Under the pieces are notes generated by a model that was not told where the DNA came from, did no database searches, and was given only the letters and a program-made list of their open reading frames with translations. The position numbers and the translations under genes are program-made. DNA of 12,730 nt from Azonexus sp. (GTDB lineage: Bacteria > Pseudomonadota > Gammaproteobacteria > Burkholderiales > Rhodocyclaceae): contig JAUYQT010000439.1 in NCBI GenBank assembly GCA_030697085.1, forward strand, positions 1 through 12,730, given 5' to 3'. Below, piece after piece: positions 1 to 6,856 of the stretch. The stretch's first letter is position 1; the number at the start of each line of letters is the position of its first letter.

Positions 1-1854
1 TTCATAGGCGTCAAGCGCTCGTTGGCGATCCGTTGCAATGACCAGCGGCAGAAAAGTTTTGCCACAGCAATCCGCCGCGCTATAACCGATCAGCTCGGTG
101 CTCTTGGGATTGATGTATTGCAGCAGGCCGTCCTGAATAATGCCGATGCTGACCGGTAGTTGTTCAATCAGGCTGCGATAGCGTTGCTCGGACTCCAGCA
201 AGGCTTGTTGCGTCATGTGGCGGAGCGTAATGTCGCGGCAAAAGCCGACCGTGCCAATGGCTTGGTCGGCGAGAAGAACCGGGGAGCGGTAGATTTCAAA
301 CCAGCGTAATTCGCCGCCAATGCTCAGTTGCTCTTCGATCGTTGAAGGTTCGCCGGAGCTGAGGGCGGCCTGATCTGCGGCGCGAAAACGTTCAGCCTGT
401 TCTCGGGGGGCGATATCGAAATCAGTTTTTCCGGTCAGCGCCTCGGCCGATGGACACGCAAAATTTGCCGCAAAAGGCGCGTTGACCGCAACAAAATGGC
501 TTTCGGCATCCTTGAGCCAGACCATAAAGGGAAAGTTGTCGAGGACGGCGCGCTGATATTGTTCGCGCCGCTGCAGTGCCTTTTGGGCCTGGCGTTCGGC
601 GGTAACGTCGATGACCACCATCCGGCACTCATCGGCATTCTCGTTCGGAATCGCCTCAATTCTGACCGTGGCTGGCGGACGATGGCTGGTTGCCTTGAGG
701 TCGATTTCGCAAACTGTCTTTTGCGTCGCCTCAAGCACTTTAGCCATAAACGCCTTGAAAAGCGGCGCATCCTCGGGCGCAACCGAACTGATGAATGAAT
801 GGCGACTTCTCTGGGAACCCTTGATGCCAAGAAGAATGGCGCCGGCCAGGTTGAGATCGATAATGACCCCCTGCTGATTGAGGGTGAAATAGCTAACGGG
901 TGCAAAGTCGTAAATATCGGCATAGCGATCACGCAATGAGTCAGCCTCTTGAAAGGCCTGACGTAGCGTCTCATTGTGCATTTCCAGTTCGATTTGATGG
1001 ACCTGGAGTTCGTGCACACTTTGGGCATCATGCCACGGTGCTGGCGCGCTATCCGGCGGCCCTTGTCGCCAGCGTTCCTCGGCTTGCTGGTGGACGGAAC
1101 TGACTTTCGGCCGGGTGTGGCTTCTGCTGCGCAGCGGGTTGCCCAATTGAAAAAGTCGATCGTATTCCGCTTTTACAGCGCGATAGCATTCGCATGCGCC
1201 TGCCTCCAGCCCGGGTCGGTCAATCACTTTGATCAGTCCGCGGCTGTACTTGATCAGACCTGCCGCCTGCAACTTTCCAGCCGCTTCGGTCACTGCTTCG
1301 CGGCGGACGCCGAGCATGTTGCCGATCAGTTCATGGGTGAGGTGGATCTCGTTGTCAGGCAAACGATCAAGGCTGAGCAACAAAAAGCGGCACAATTGCT
1401 GGTCGACCGTATGGTAACGATTGCAAATCACGCTCTGCGCCATTTGCGTCATCAATGCCTGGGTATAGCGTAACGTCACATCCTGCAGCTCTCCGCACTG
1501 AGCCAGTTCCCACTGCATGACTTCGGCCTTCAGCCGGTAAGCCTCGCCGCTGCTCTGGGCAATGGCCTGGTAGGTTGTGGTGTGATCACCGAGTAACACG
1601 GGAATGCCGACAAAGCCTTCCTTGCCGATAATGGCCAGTTCGGCCGACCCGCCATTTTGTGTCGTGAAAACCAGTGAGATGATGCAGTTGATGGGAAAGT
1701 AAATGTGTTCGACGCTCTTTTCAGCCTCATGGATCAGCTGACCAGCCTTCAGCGAGACGAGTTCAAGATCATCCTGCAGGCGGGCATAGTCGTTGGTGTT
1801 GATGGCCCCTAGAATTCGGTTCAGTTTAGGGTGGGGAGCGAAGGCAGGGAGCAT
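1..1854 (-). CDS. Crp/Fnr-type regulator fused to PAS domains (C-terminus beyond window)
   Basis: An uninterrupted minus-strand frame of 618 codons begins at the ATG at 1854 (AAAGG upstream) and has no stop before the window edge. Residues 1-150 are a cyclic-nucleotide-binding-like sensor domain (IYFPINCI at about 51-58, AIIGKEGFVGIPVL at about 74-87). Residues 155-218 are a Crp-type winged helix (LTHELIGNMLGVRREAVTEA). This half closely resembles stand-alone betaproteobacterial Crp/Fnr regulators that end near CECYRAVKAEYDRL (here 221-234). Here translation continues through a Pro/Arg/Gln-rich linker, a coiled segment (HELQVHQIELEMHNETLREA) and PAS domains at about 292-414, 430-545 and 552 to the edge. 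No FNR-type N-terminal cysteine cluster is seen, so the sensor-domain ligand is unknown. The output module is not visible; GGDEF, EAL or histidine kinase are all possible. Domain calls are from motif recognition; frame continuity is directly read. Confidence 0.9.
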   Translation of the reverse strand, partial: MLPAFAPHPKLNRILGAINTNDYARLQDDLELVSLKAGQLIHEAEKSVEHIYFPINCIISLVFTTQNGGSAELAIIGKEGFVGIPVLLGDHTTTYQAIAQSSGEAYRLKAEVMQWELAQCGELQDVTLRYTQALMTQMAQSVICNRYHTVDQQLCRFLLLSLDRLPDNEIHLTHELIGNMLGVRREAVTEAAGKLQAAGLIKYSRGLIKVIDRPGLEAGACECYRAVKAEYDRLFQLGNPLRSRSHTRPKVSSVHQQAEERWRQGPPDSAPAPWHDAQSVHELQVHQIELEMHNETLRQAFQEADSLRDRYADIYDFAPVSYFTLNQQGVIIDLNLAGAILLGIKGSQRSRHSFISSVAPEDAPLFKAFMAKVLEATQKTVCEIDLKATSHRPPATVRIEAIPNENADECRMVVIDVTAERQAQKALQRREQYQRAVLDNFPFMVWLKDAESHFVAVNAPFAANFACPSAEALTGKTDFDIAPREQAERFRAADQAALSSGEPSTIEEQLSIGGELRWFEIYRSPVLLADQAIGTVGFCRDITLRHMTQQALLESEQRYRSLIEQLPVSIGIIQDGLLQYINPKSTELIGYSAADCCGKTFLPLVIATDRQRALDAYE

Positions 1855-2376
1855 TTTTACCTTTTACGGGGGCGGCACAGCCAAGGACGGAAACTTTTCG
1901 CGATTGATGATCAGCGGCTAAACGAGACTCAGCGAAACATTTGATATTTGCTGCGTATGTTCGCTAACGTACGCAGATTGCGCCGGGGTTGCCATACCTG
2001 ATTCTGCGGTCGCTCTACCGTCAATTGCTTATTCAAAAGACATGGCGCCGCGTCTCCTTGCGGGCATGAGCCTGCCGCGCAGGGACCCTATCGTTGCTTT
2101 GCGCCGGCCATCCCGCCCAAACGCACCAATGGATACGTCCAACTGAGGAATCAAGGTTAAAGAACGTCTGCCAGCGTTGGCGCTCTTCCGGCGCGAGAAA
2201 GCTTATGGCGCTTGCCGCAAAACGTGCTTCAGCATTCTCACGCAAGATTTTCTTGCGATCCGGGGTATCTGTTATCAGTTTGCTATGGGCTTATTGGTGG
2301 CATGGGCGCCACAGTTGCCCCAACATTAGCCGCGGCCGCATCGGCGGGCTGTGCGTCAGCACGCATAGAGCGCGGG
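1855..2376. other. Gene-poor gap of about 520 bases
   Basis: This stretch lies between the start of the Crp-PAS gene and the end of the lipoprotein gene. Apart from the dyad at 1951-1976 I see no convincing gene. A minus-strand open stretch at 2033-2245 translates to a peptide with a plausible-looking segment (RENAEARFAASAISFLAPEE) but has no clear ribosome binding site, and a stop lies shortly before its start; it may be a gene remnant or chance. A short hairpin (TGCGT-cagc-ACGCA, 2352-2365) sits just past the lipoprotein stop but lacks a U-tract. Confidence 0.5.
1951..1976 (-). promoter_or_regulatory. 26-bp dyad, likely operator of the Crp-PAS gene
   Basis: The arms CTGCGTA and TACGCAG are perfect inverted repeats, with inner GTT and AAC also paired, giving a 26-bp near-palindrome of the size and symmetry bound by Crp/Fnr dimers. 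On the minus strand its core reads GTACGTTAGCGAACATA (1972 down to 1956), and it lies about 100 bases upstream of the ATG at 1854. A weak -10-like TATCAA follows at 1946-1941, only about 18 bases from the dyad centre. That would place the site over the -35 region, compatible with autorepression. Related 17-mers occur at 6488-6504 and 6679-6695. The dyad is seen directly; its role as a binding site is inference. Confidence 0.6.
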
Positions 2377-3093
2377 TCATTTTGTGCCGCCTGTTTTGCT
2401 GCCGCTGTTTTCCCCGGGTATTTTTTCAGCCTTGCGGTCAACGGGAAATTTTGACCATTTTTCGCTTGTTTCCTGGCAAAAAATAGCTAGTTCCCGCAGT
2501 ACGCCACGGACTGCAAGATTCGCCGCAGTGACGCCGCCGTAAGGGGTTTCGCTGTCTGCCGTGACCGTCTGTTCAAATTCGCGAGTGGCGATTATCTGGC
2601 GTGTTGCGTTGGCAACGAAATAGGCGCGTAGCGTGAAGCGAGCCTGACCGGGCTGGCGGCCCACTTCATGCTGTAAACGGATGATTTCAACGTGCAGACC
2701 AAGATCAGCGGTGGCGCTGCTGGGCGACAAAATAACGGCGCCGAAAGCCGCGGTGTTTTCAACGGCGCTGACGATCATCGGCGCCAGCATGCGGGCCGGT
2801 GTGTCTACCCATTCGCTGTGGGCATAGTATTCAAGCTGATAGGGCTGGCGAACGTAGATGATGCGCCGGCTGTTAAAACCCGCTGCCGCCTGGGGGGGGC
2901 TGATGATCAGCGTGGTGGCGGCCGTTGCCGTCGTGGCTGCGGCTGGCGGCGCGGTGGTTTGGGCCGATGTCAGGGCGTAAAAGTGCGGCGGTGGTGTTGG
3001 CGGCGGTAACCAGGTGCTGCAGGCGCCGAGCAGGGCCAGTAACAGGCTGGCTGTGGTCAGTCTGAATATTAATGTGAAGAAGTGTTGGCTCAT
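2377..3093 (-). CDS. PqiC-like auxiliary lipoprotein of an MCE/ABC lipid transporter (DUF330/ABC_trans_aux type)
   Basis: A 238-residue protein with a lipoprotein signal peptide: charged start, hydrophobic core and lipobox LGAC with the lipidated cysteine at residue 25. A Pro-rich spacer (WLPPPTPPPHFYAL) leads into the auxiliary-lipoprotein fold, recognised by FYALTS, IYVRQPYQLEYYAHSEWVDTP and the late HVEIIRLQHEVG strand. Family members such as PqiC sit in the outer membrane periplasmic leaflet and act with MCE proteins bridging the envelope. The ATG overlaps the stop of the MCE gene by 4 bases, so translation is probably coupled; it is the last gene of the operon. The C-terminal tail of about 30 residues after FCQETSEKW is charged and looks like an extension beyond the usual domain; it is encoded across a short repeated motif at 2432-2447. 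Family assignment is by motif and context. Confidence 0.85.
   Translation of the reverse strand: MSQHFFTLIFRLTTASLLLALLGACSTWLPPPTPPPHFYALTSAQTTAPPAAATTATAATTLIISPPQAAAGFNSRRIIYVRQPYQLEYYAHSEWVDTPARMLAPMIVSAVENTAAFGAVILSPSSATADLGLHVEIIRLQHEVGRQPGQARFTLRAYFVANATRQIIATREFEQTVTADSETPYGGVTAANLAVRGVLRELAIFCQETSEKWSKFPVDRKAEKIPGENSGSKTGGTK
2432..2447 (+). repeat. Copy 1 of a TTGCGGTCAAC short repeat
   Basis: TTGCGGTCAACGGGAA shares its first 11 bases exactly with the elements at 6531 and 7547 and most of the remainder. Unlike the other two it lies inside a reading frame, in the unusual C-terminal tail of the lipoprotein gene. Function unknown. Confidence 0.45.
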
Positions 3094-4049
3094 GGTTGCG
3101 CTCCGCTGGGTGCTGGCGTTGAAGATTCGCCCGGCCCTTCCGGTGGCGGGCTGCGGCCAAACAGCAGGCCGTTCGGGTGGCGTTCGGTTTGTTCGACAAG
3201 ACGGCGCAGCGCACCGGATAGCACGTTGAGTTCGCCAAGCAGACGTTCCAGTTCGGGTAGCGTCTCAGTGCTGAAATTTTTGACGTCGGCGCCTATTGAG
3301 TTAACCGTTTCGCCCGCGCTGGCACTGGTCAGGGTGACTTGTTCGCCCATTTTTTCGATCGACCTGGCGCTGCGCTCGATGCGCTCGAACAAGGGGCCCA
3401 GTTGAGCGGATGCTCGTGCCGTGTTTTGCAAGGTACGGTCCGCATTGACCAGGCTGGCATCGAGCTTGTCATTGCGGGCGGCGATGGTGTGGGCGACGCT
3501 GGCAATGTCGGCCAGTGCGTTTTTGACTGATGTCTGATTTTCCTGGCTGAGCATGGCATTGAGATTGCTCGATGTGTTGTCCAGTTTGCCCAGAACGTTG
3601 GTCAGTATGTTTTCCAGCCGGGCGCTGATCGAAGGAGCGGTGCGGATCACCGGGTATTCGTTACCCGGCAGGGTGCGAAGTGGCGGCGAACTCTTGTTGC
3701 CGCCGCTGAGTTCGACATAGGCGATACCGGTCAGGCCCTGGGTTTTGAGTGTGGCGACGGTGTTTTCCCGAATCGGCGTGCCCTGTTCGATGGCGAGGAG
3801 CAAAATTACCCGTTCCGGGTTCTCCGGGTCGAGGTGAATCTGCGCCACCTTGCCGACATTGACGCCGTTATATTTGAGCGGCGCATTGAGATTCAGCCCG
3901 GCGACTGATTCATCTTCAATCGCCATGTAAAGGTCGTATTGGGTCTGGAAGACGCCGCCCGAGGCGATCCAGAGCACGGTGCCGACCATGACGGCGCCGA
4001 GGATCAGGACAAATCCGCCGACCAGCGCATAGTTCACTTTTGTTTCCAT
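3090..4049 (-). CDS. mlaD: MCE-domain lipid-binding protein (MlaD-like)
   Basis: A 319-residue protein anchored by one N-terminal transmembrane helix (about 8-29, ALVGGFVLILGAVMVGTVLW). The MCE domain spans about 38-115 (LKYNGVNVGKVAQIHLD, ATLKTQGLTGIAYVELSGG). A long helical region (about 135-290) follows, then a Pro-rich tail after NGLLFGR. MCE proteins form hexameric rings on the permease and channel phospholipids through the periplasm. The helical part is longer than in E. coli MlaD (about 180 residues) and resembles PqiB/long MCE proteins, which could build a tube toward the outer membrane. The ATG at 4049 overlaps the ATPase stop (TGATG); a TTG at 4052 is an alternative start. The 3' end overlaps the lipoprotein gene by 4 bases. 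The mla symbol is by analogy; strict orthology is unproven. Confidence 0.9.
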   Translation of the reverse strand: METKVNYALVGGFVLILGAVMVGTVLWIASGGVFQTQYDLYMAIEDESVAGLNLNAPLKYNGVNVGKVAQIHLDPENPERVILLLAIEQGTPIRENTVATLKTQGLTGIAYVELSGGNKSSPPLRTLPGNEYPVIRTAPSISARLENILTNVLGKLDNTSSNLNAMLSQENQTSVKNALADIASVAHTIAARNDKLDASLVNADRTLQNTARASAQLGPLFERIERSARSIEKMGEQVTLTSASAGETVNSIGADVKNFSTETLPELERLLGELNVLSGALRRLVEQTERHPNGLLFGRSPPPEGPGESSTPAPSGAQP

Positions 4050-4852
4050 CAACGGCTCCCGATACTTTTGCTGTTTTGGCTCTGAGGCGCTCGGCCGCGT
4101 GGCCCGGCGAAAAATTTCTCGATGGCGGGGTTGTCACTCTGCGCCAGCTCAGACATTGAACCGATGCCTTGCACCCGGGTATCGGCAAGAACGGCGACGC
4201 GGTCGGCGGTTTGCCAGAGCAGGTCGAGATCGTGCGTGATCATCACGATGCTCAGACCGAAGCGGTCGCGTAGCTGGCGAATCAGCTGGTCGATTTCACC
4301 GGCACTTGCCGGATCAAGCCCGGCGGTCGGTTCATCGAGAAAGAGCAATTCCGGATCAAGCGCCAGGGCGCGGGCCAGCGAGGCGCGCTTGAGCATGCCG
4401 CCGCTCAGCTCTGCCGGGTACTGCTCGCCCACTTTTGCTTTGAGGCCGGTCATGGCCAGTTTCCAGGTGGCGATTTCATCGATCAGCGAATCGTTCAGCC
4501 GGGTGTGTTCGCGCAACGGCAAACCGATATTTTCTTTCACCGTCAGGGCGCCGAATAAGCCGCCATGCTGAAACATGACACCCCAGCGCTGGCGCAGGGC
4601 GAGTGCATCGGCATCGCTGATGTTCTGCAACTCAACGTCGAGGACGCGGATCGAGCCGGCGTTGGGGCGCTGGAGCAGAATCATTTCGCGCAGCAGTGTT
4701 GATTTGCCCGAGCCGCTGCCGCCGATCAGCGCAAAAATTTCGGCACGTTGTACTTCGAGGTCGATCTCGTTATGGACGATGTGCTCGCCGAAGCGGGTCG
4801 ATAGCCGGCTGATTTCGATAACGGTGGCCGGCTTGCTCTGTGTCGCTGTCAT
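4049..4852 (-). CDS. mlaF: ABC transporter ATPase, MlaF-like
   Basis: A 267-residue ATP-binding subunit with all catalytic motifs: Walker A GGSGSGKST (44-52), Q-loop Q95 in MFQHGGLF, signature LSGGM (149-153), Walker B LLFLDEP (169-175), D-loop GLDP and switch His 207 (MITHD). The QHGGLFGALTVKEN stretch and LSGGM (rather than LSGGQ) are typical of MlaF/Ttg2A ATPases. It powers lipid movement by the permease and MCE ring at the cytoplasmic face of the inner membrane. I chose the ATG at 4852 (MTATQSKPATVIEI), one base after the permease stop. The same frame is open to 5005, but that extension overlaps the permease and reads as non-homologous sequence. Length fits the family. Confidence 0.95.
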   Translation of the reverse strand: MTATQSKPATVIEISRLSTRFGEHIVHNEIDLEVQRAEIFALIGGSGSGKSTLLREMILLQRPNAGSIRVLDVELQNISDADALALRQRWGVMFQHGGLFGALTVKENIGLPLREHTRLNDSLIDEIATWKLAMTGLKAKVGEQYPAELSGGMLKRASLARALALDPELLFLDEPTAGLDPASAGEIDQLIRQLRDRFGLSIVMITHDLDLLWQTADRVAVLADTRVQGIGSMSELAQSDNPAIEKFFAGPRGRAPQSQNSKSIGSR

Positions 4853-4853
4853 C

Positions 4854-5990
4854 TCAGATGCCCATGGCGCTGAAGACAACGGAAAATAGCGCATCGGCGA
4901 CGATGACCAGGAAAGTCGCCTGGACGACGCTGCGCGTGGTCTGACGGCCGACATTGTCGGCGCCGCCGGTGGTGCGGAAGCCTTGAAAACAACCGACGAC
5001 GGCAATGATCAGCGCGAAGGCGGGCGCTTTGCAGATGCCGATCAGATAGTCGGTGATGCTGACCGCTTTGGTAAAGCGTTCGAGAAATTCGCTGAAGCCG
5101 ACATCGAGCTGGGCGCGTGCCATGACCATGCCGCCGAAGACGCCGAGAAAGTCGGCGAATACGGTCAACAGCGGAAAAGCGATGAAAAGCGCGATGATTT
5201 TGGGCAGGACGAGTAACTCGAGCGGGGCGATGCCGAGGGTGCGCATGGCGTCGATTTCCTCGGTGACGGCCATCGTGCCGATCTGCGCCGCGTAGGCTGA
5301 ACCGGAGCGGCCGGCGATGATGATGGCGGTGATCAGTGGCGCAAATTCGCGCAGCATGGAGAGGCTGACCAGATCGACGACAAAGATGTTGGCGCCGTAC
5401 TGCCGGAGCTGGCCGGCGCCTTGATAGGCGACGACGATGCCAAGCAGGAAGGAGAGCAGGCCGACGATGGGCAGGGCGTCGACGCCGGCGAGGCGGATGT
5501 TGTAAAGGATGGGGCGCCAGCGGAAACGTGCCGGGTGGGCAATGCTGCCGGCCAGTGCGACGGCGGTTTCACCGACAAAACTGAGCAGCGCCAGTCCTTG
5601 TTCGCTGAAGGCCTGCGTCTTTCGGCCAATGCTTGCAAGGCCGGAGCTTGGTTCAGTGGCGAACGGCGTTGGGGCGCTGGTTTGCTCCGCGATTTCCTGC
5701 TCGGCGAGCGCCAGCATTGCCGCGAAATCCGGGTGCAGGTTGTTGATCTGGATCACCGCGCCATCGGCCCGTAGCTGATACAGACGTTTTTGCAGTAGCC
5801 AGGCGCCAACGCTGTCGAGCGCGTCGATTTGCGCGCTGTCGATAATCAGTGGGCCTCGGGTTGGCGTCACGATGATGCTTTTTTCCAGCTGCTTGAGGTC
5901 AATGCCGCGTGTCGTCCAGGCGCCCGCTAACGCGATCTCCTGCGGGGAGTGCAAATGTATGGTGGCGGGGGGAATGGACAAGGGGTTCAT
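4854..5990 (-). CDS. mlaE: MlaE-family lipid ABC permease with N-terminal STAS (MlaB-like) domain
   Basis: A 378-residue fusion. Residues about 8-105 form a STAS-like domain (LIIDSAQIDALDSVGAWLL, resembling the DSAG region of MlaB), followed by a linker to about 130. The rest is the MlaE/YrbE permease: REFAPLITAIIIAGRSGSAY (214-233), EEIDAMRTLGI (244-254) and a C-terminal GADNVGRQTTRSVV (343-356), with about five or six hydrophobic segments. In E. coli, MlaB is a separate STAS protein that binds the ATPase; here that function is built into the permease, a known arrangement in some proteobacteria. The ATG at 5990 is preceded by GGAG on the minus strand. It is the first gene of the four-gene operon, and the ATPase ATG follows one base after its stop. 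No confident promoter was recognised in the 180 bases upstream. Confidence 0.95.
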   Translation of the reverse strand: MNPLSIPPATIHLHSPQEIALAGAWTTRGIDLKQLEKSIIVTPTRGPLIIDSAQIDALDSVGAWLLQKRLYQLRADGAVIQINNLHPDFAAMLALAEQEIAEQTSAPTPFATEPSSGLASIGRKTQAFSEQGLALLSFVGETAVALAGSIAHPARFRWRPILYNIRLAGVDALPIVGLLSFLLGIVVAYQGAGQLRQYGANIFVVDLVSLSMLREFAPLITAIIIAGRSGSAYAAQIGTMAVTEEIDAMRTLGIAPLELLVLPKIIALFIAFPLLTVFADFLGVFGGMVMARAQLDVGFSEFLERFTKAVSITDYLIGICKAPAFALIIAVVGCFQGFRTTGGADNVGRQTTRSVVQATFLVIVADALFSVVFSAMGI

Positions 5991-6094
5991 GGATTACTCC
6001 GGCCAAGGATTCGTTGCCGCTGCCTGTTTTGCCAGTCACATTTTATTCGGCAGGCTGACAACGGCGAGGGCTGTGTCCAAAGTAATCCGATTGC

Positions 6095-6106
6095 AGCCAA
6101 TTGGCT
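6095..6106. repeat. 12-bp perfect palindrome upstream of the transporter operon
   Basis: AGCCAATTGGCT reads identically on both strands and lies about 105 bases upstream of the permease start, in the only sizeable gap before the operon. It could be an operator half of the operon control region. No second copy was found nearby, so a chance palindrome is possible. Confidence 0.3.
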
Positions 6107-6172
6107 AGGGGGTGTCGCTGGGCGATGCGTTTCCTGCGCCACGCCGGCGCCCGATATTTTCATTCCAGCGCT

Positions 6173-6328
6173 TTATAGCGCATTGCCATAACTGGCCGGG
6201 AGCAGGGTTAGCAAGGCGGCGACAGTGAGCCAGTCAATCAGTAGATTGCCTTGCTCGAAATGGCTGCCGATCCAGCTAACCAGCCCTCCTGAGCCCAGAC
6301 CGGCGATGAACTTCATCGATAGCGACAT
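6173..6328 (-). CDS. Small membrane protein of unknown function, 51 residues
   Basis: The ATG at 6328 is preceded by a good purine-rich site (GAGG, seven bases away) and encodes MSLSMKFIAGLGSGGLVSWI and onward. It has two hydrophobic stretches (about 6-20 with a Gly-rich GLGSGGLV, and about 29-46 LLIDWLTVAALLTLLPAS) separated by a polar SHFEQGN turn, suggesting two short membrane passes. I do not recognise the family. The frame is open to 6424 upstream, but that part has no start signal and is Arg/Pro-rich. It is transcribed away from the exported-protein cluster, and a Crp-like site pointing toward it lies at 6488-6504. The tail of the gene overlaps a small inverted repeat GCGCT-ttat-AGCGC (6168-6181). 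A real gene is more likely than not. Confidence 0.5.
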   Translation of the reverse strand: MSLSMKFIAGLGSGGLVSWIGSHFEQGNLLIDWLTVAALLTLLPASYGNAL

Positions 6329-6459
6329 TATTTTTCCTCTTCCCCAAGGGCATCGGTGATCCGAACCTGCGTCCGGCTTGCTGTTCACGGCGCCATCGAC
6401 AATCGCGGCTGGGGGCCAGCGCATCCTTGCTCTTGGCGAGGAAAGATTTTTCCTCTGTT

Positions 6460-6504
6460 TTCATATTGGGCCGAAGGATACGAGTGGTCTGTTCGCTAGC
6501 CCAC
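6460..6504 (-). promoter_or_regulatory. Putative Crp/Fnr-type site and -10 box for the 6328 gene
   Basis: On the minus strand GTGGGCTAGCGAACAGA (6504 down to 6488) matches the core at 1956-1972 in 13 of 17 positions. A -10-like TATGAA (6465-6460) begins about 31 bases from the site centre, close to the class II activator geometry (site near -41.5). The predicted transcript would have a leader of roughly 125 bases that includes the GAGGAAA/TTTCCTC hairpin. Activity is inferred, not shown. Confidence 0.5.
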
Positions 6505-6530
6505 AGAGGTCTGGCCGAGGTTGTCTGGTC

Positions 6531-6546
6531 TTGCGGTCAACCGCAA
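6531..6546. repeat. Copy 2 of the TTGCGGTCAAC repeat, perfect palindrome
   Basis: TTGCGGTCAACCGCAA is a perfect 16-bp palindrome followed on the plus strand by AAAAAAG. It shares TTGCGGTCAAC with the elements at 2432 and 7547. The A-tract lies on the wrong side for a plus-strand intrinsic terminator, and on the minus strand the T-tract precedes the hairpin, so a terminator role is not supported. A protein-binding site or small repeat family is possible. Confidence 0.5.
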
Positions 6547-6678
6547 AAAAAGCCAAAAAAACAGCATGCGGCCAGGGCTATTGGCTGTGCATTTGCCGGC
6601 TTGCTGCCGAGGGCTGCGGTTTGCCTGCTTTTGCAATACCAGATGCTTAGCCGCGCTGACTGATCATTGTGTTGCTAT

Positions 6679-6721
6679 GTGCGCTATCGGACAGAGAAAA
6701 GGCGCAATTGACCAATATGCT
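6679..6721 (+). promoter_or_regulatory. Putative Crp/Fnr-activated promoter of the 6857 gene
   Basis: GTGCGCTATCGGACAGA (6679-6695) resembles the sites at 6488-6504 and 1956-1972; the shared pattern is roughly GTGCGCTAGCGAACAGA. A -10-like TATGCT (6716-6721) starts 29 bases after the site centre, matching the class II geometry in which the activator sits near -41.5 and replaces the -35 contact. Transcription would start near 6728, leaving a leader of about 130 bases before the ATG at 6857. The sequence match and spacing are seen; the regulator is inferred. Confidence 0.55.
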
Positions 6722-6856
6722 GAGTTATCGGCGCCAAAAGCGGTGCATTTTTGCACTGGAGAAATCGGTCATTTTGCACTCGACACGATTCTGGCAATGA
6801 GTATTCGTTGGCCGGTCAGGCTTGACTGGGCATTAACCCAAAATAGAGGAAAAAAC

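Larger units (their letters stand above)
6329..6856. other. Divergent intergenic control region
   Basis: This gap of about 530 bases separates the minus-strand small membrane protein from the plus-strand repeat protein. It contains two Crp-like 17-mers in opposite orientation (6488-6504, 6679-6695), a hairpin GAGGAAA-gatt-TTTCCTC (6438-6455), a perfect 16-bp palindrome followed by an A-tract (6531-6546), and two near-identical ATTTT(T)GCACT direct repeats (6747-6757, 6771-6780) spaced about two helical turns apart. Open frames crossing it have no start signals or recognisable products. Confidence 0.6.

Noticed and set aside
481..491. Fourth copy of TTGCGGTCAAC (minus strand)
   Set aside because: It falls within conserved PAS codons (FVAVN), lacks the flanking A-run and palindrome, and is best explained by chance.
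435..1031. 198-codon minus-strand open frame inside the PAS region
   Set aside because: It is Arg/Ser/Pro-rich without domain motifs and is out of frame with the continuous Crp-PAS frame, which translates to clear PAS sequence. It is a shadow.
4853..5005. 51-codon N-terminal extension of the MlaF-like ATPase
   Set aside because: It lies inside the permease gene and is unlike ATPase N-termini. The ATG at 4852 gives the normal family length.
6531..6553. Hairpin plus A-tract read as an intrinsic terminator
   Set aside because: The homopolymer is on the wrong side of the stem for either strand to give stem followed by U-tract.
6521..6856. Upstream extension of the Cys-repeat protein frame
   Set aside because: It contains no signal peptide or ribosome site, while the ATG at 6857 has both a strong site and an immediate Sec signal.
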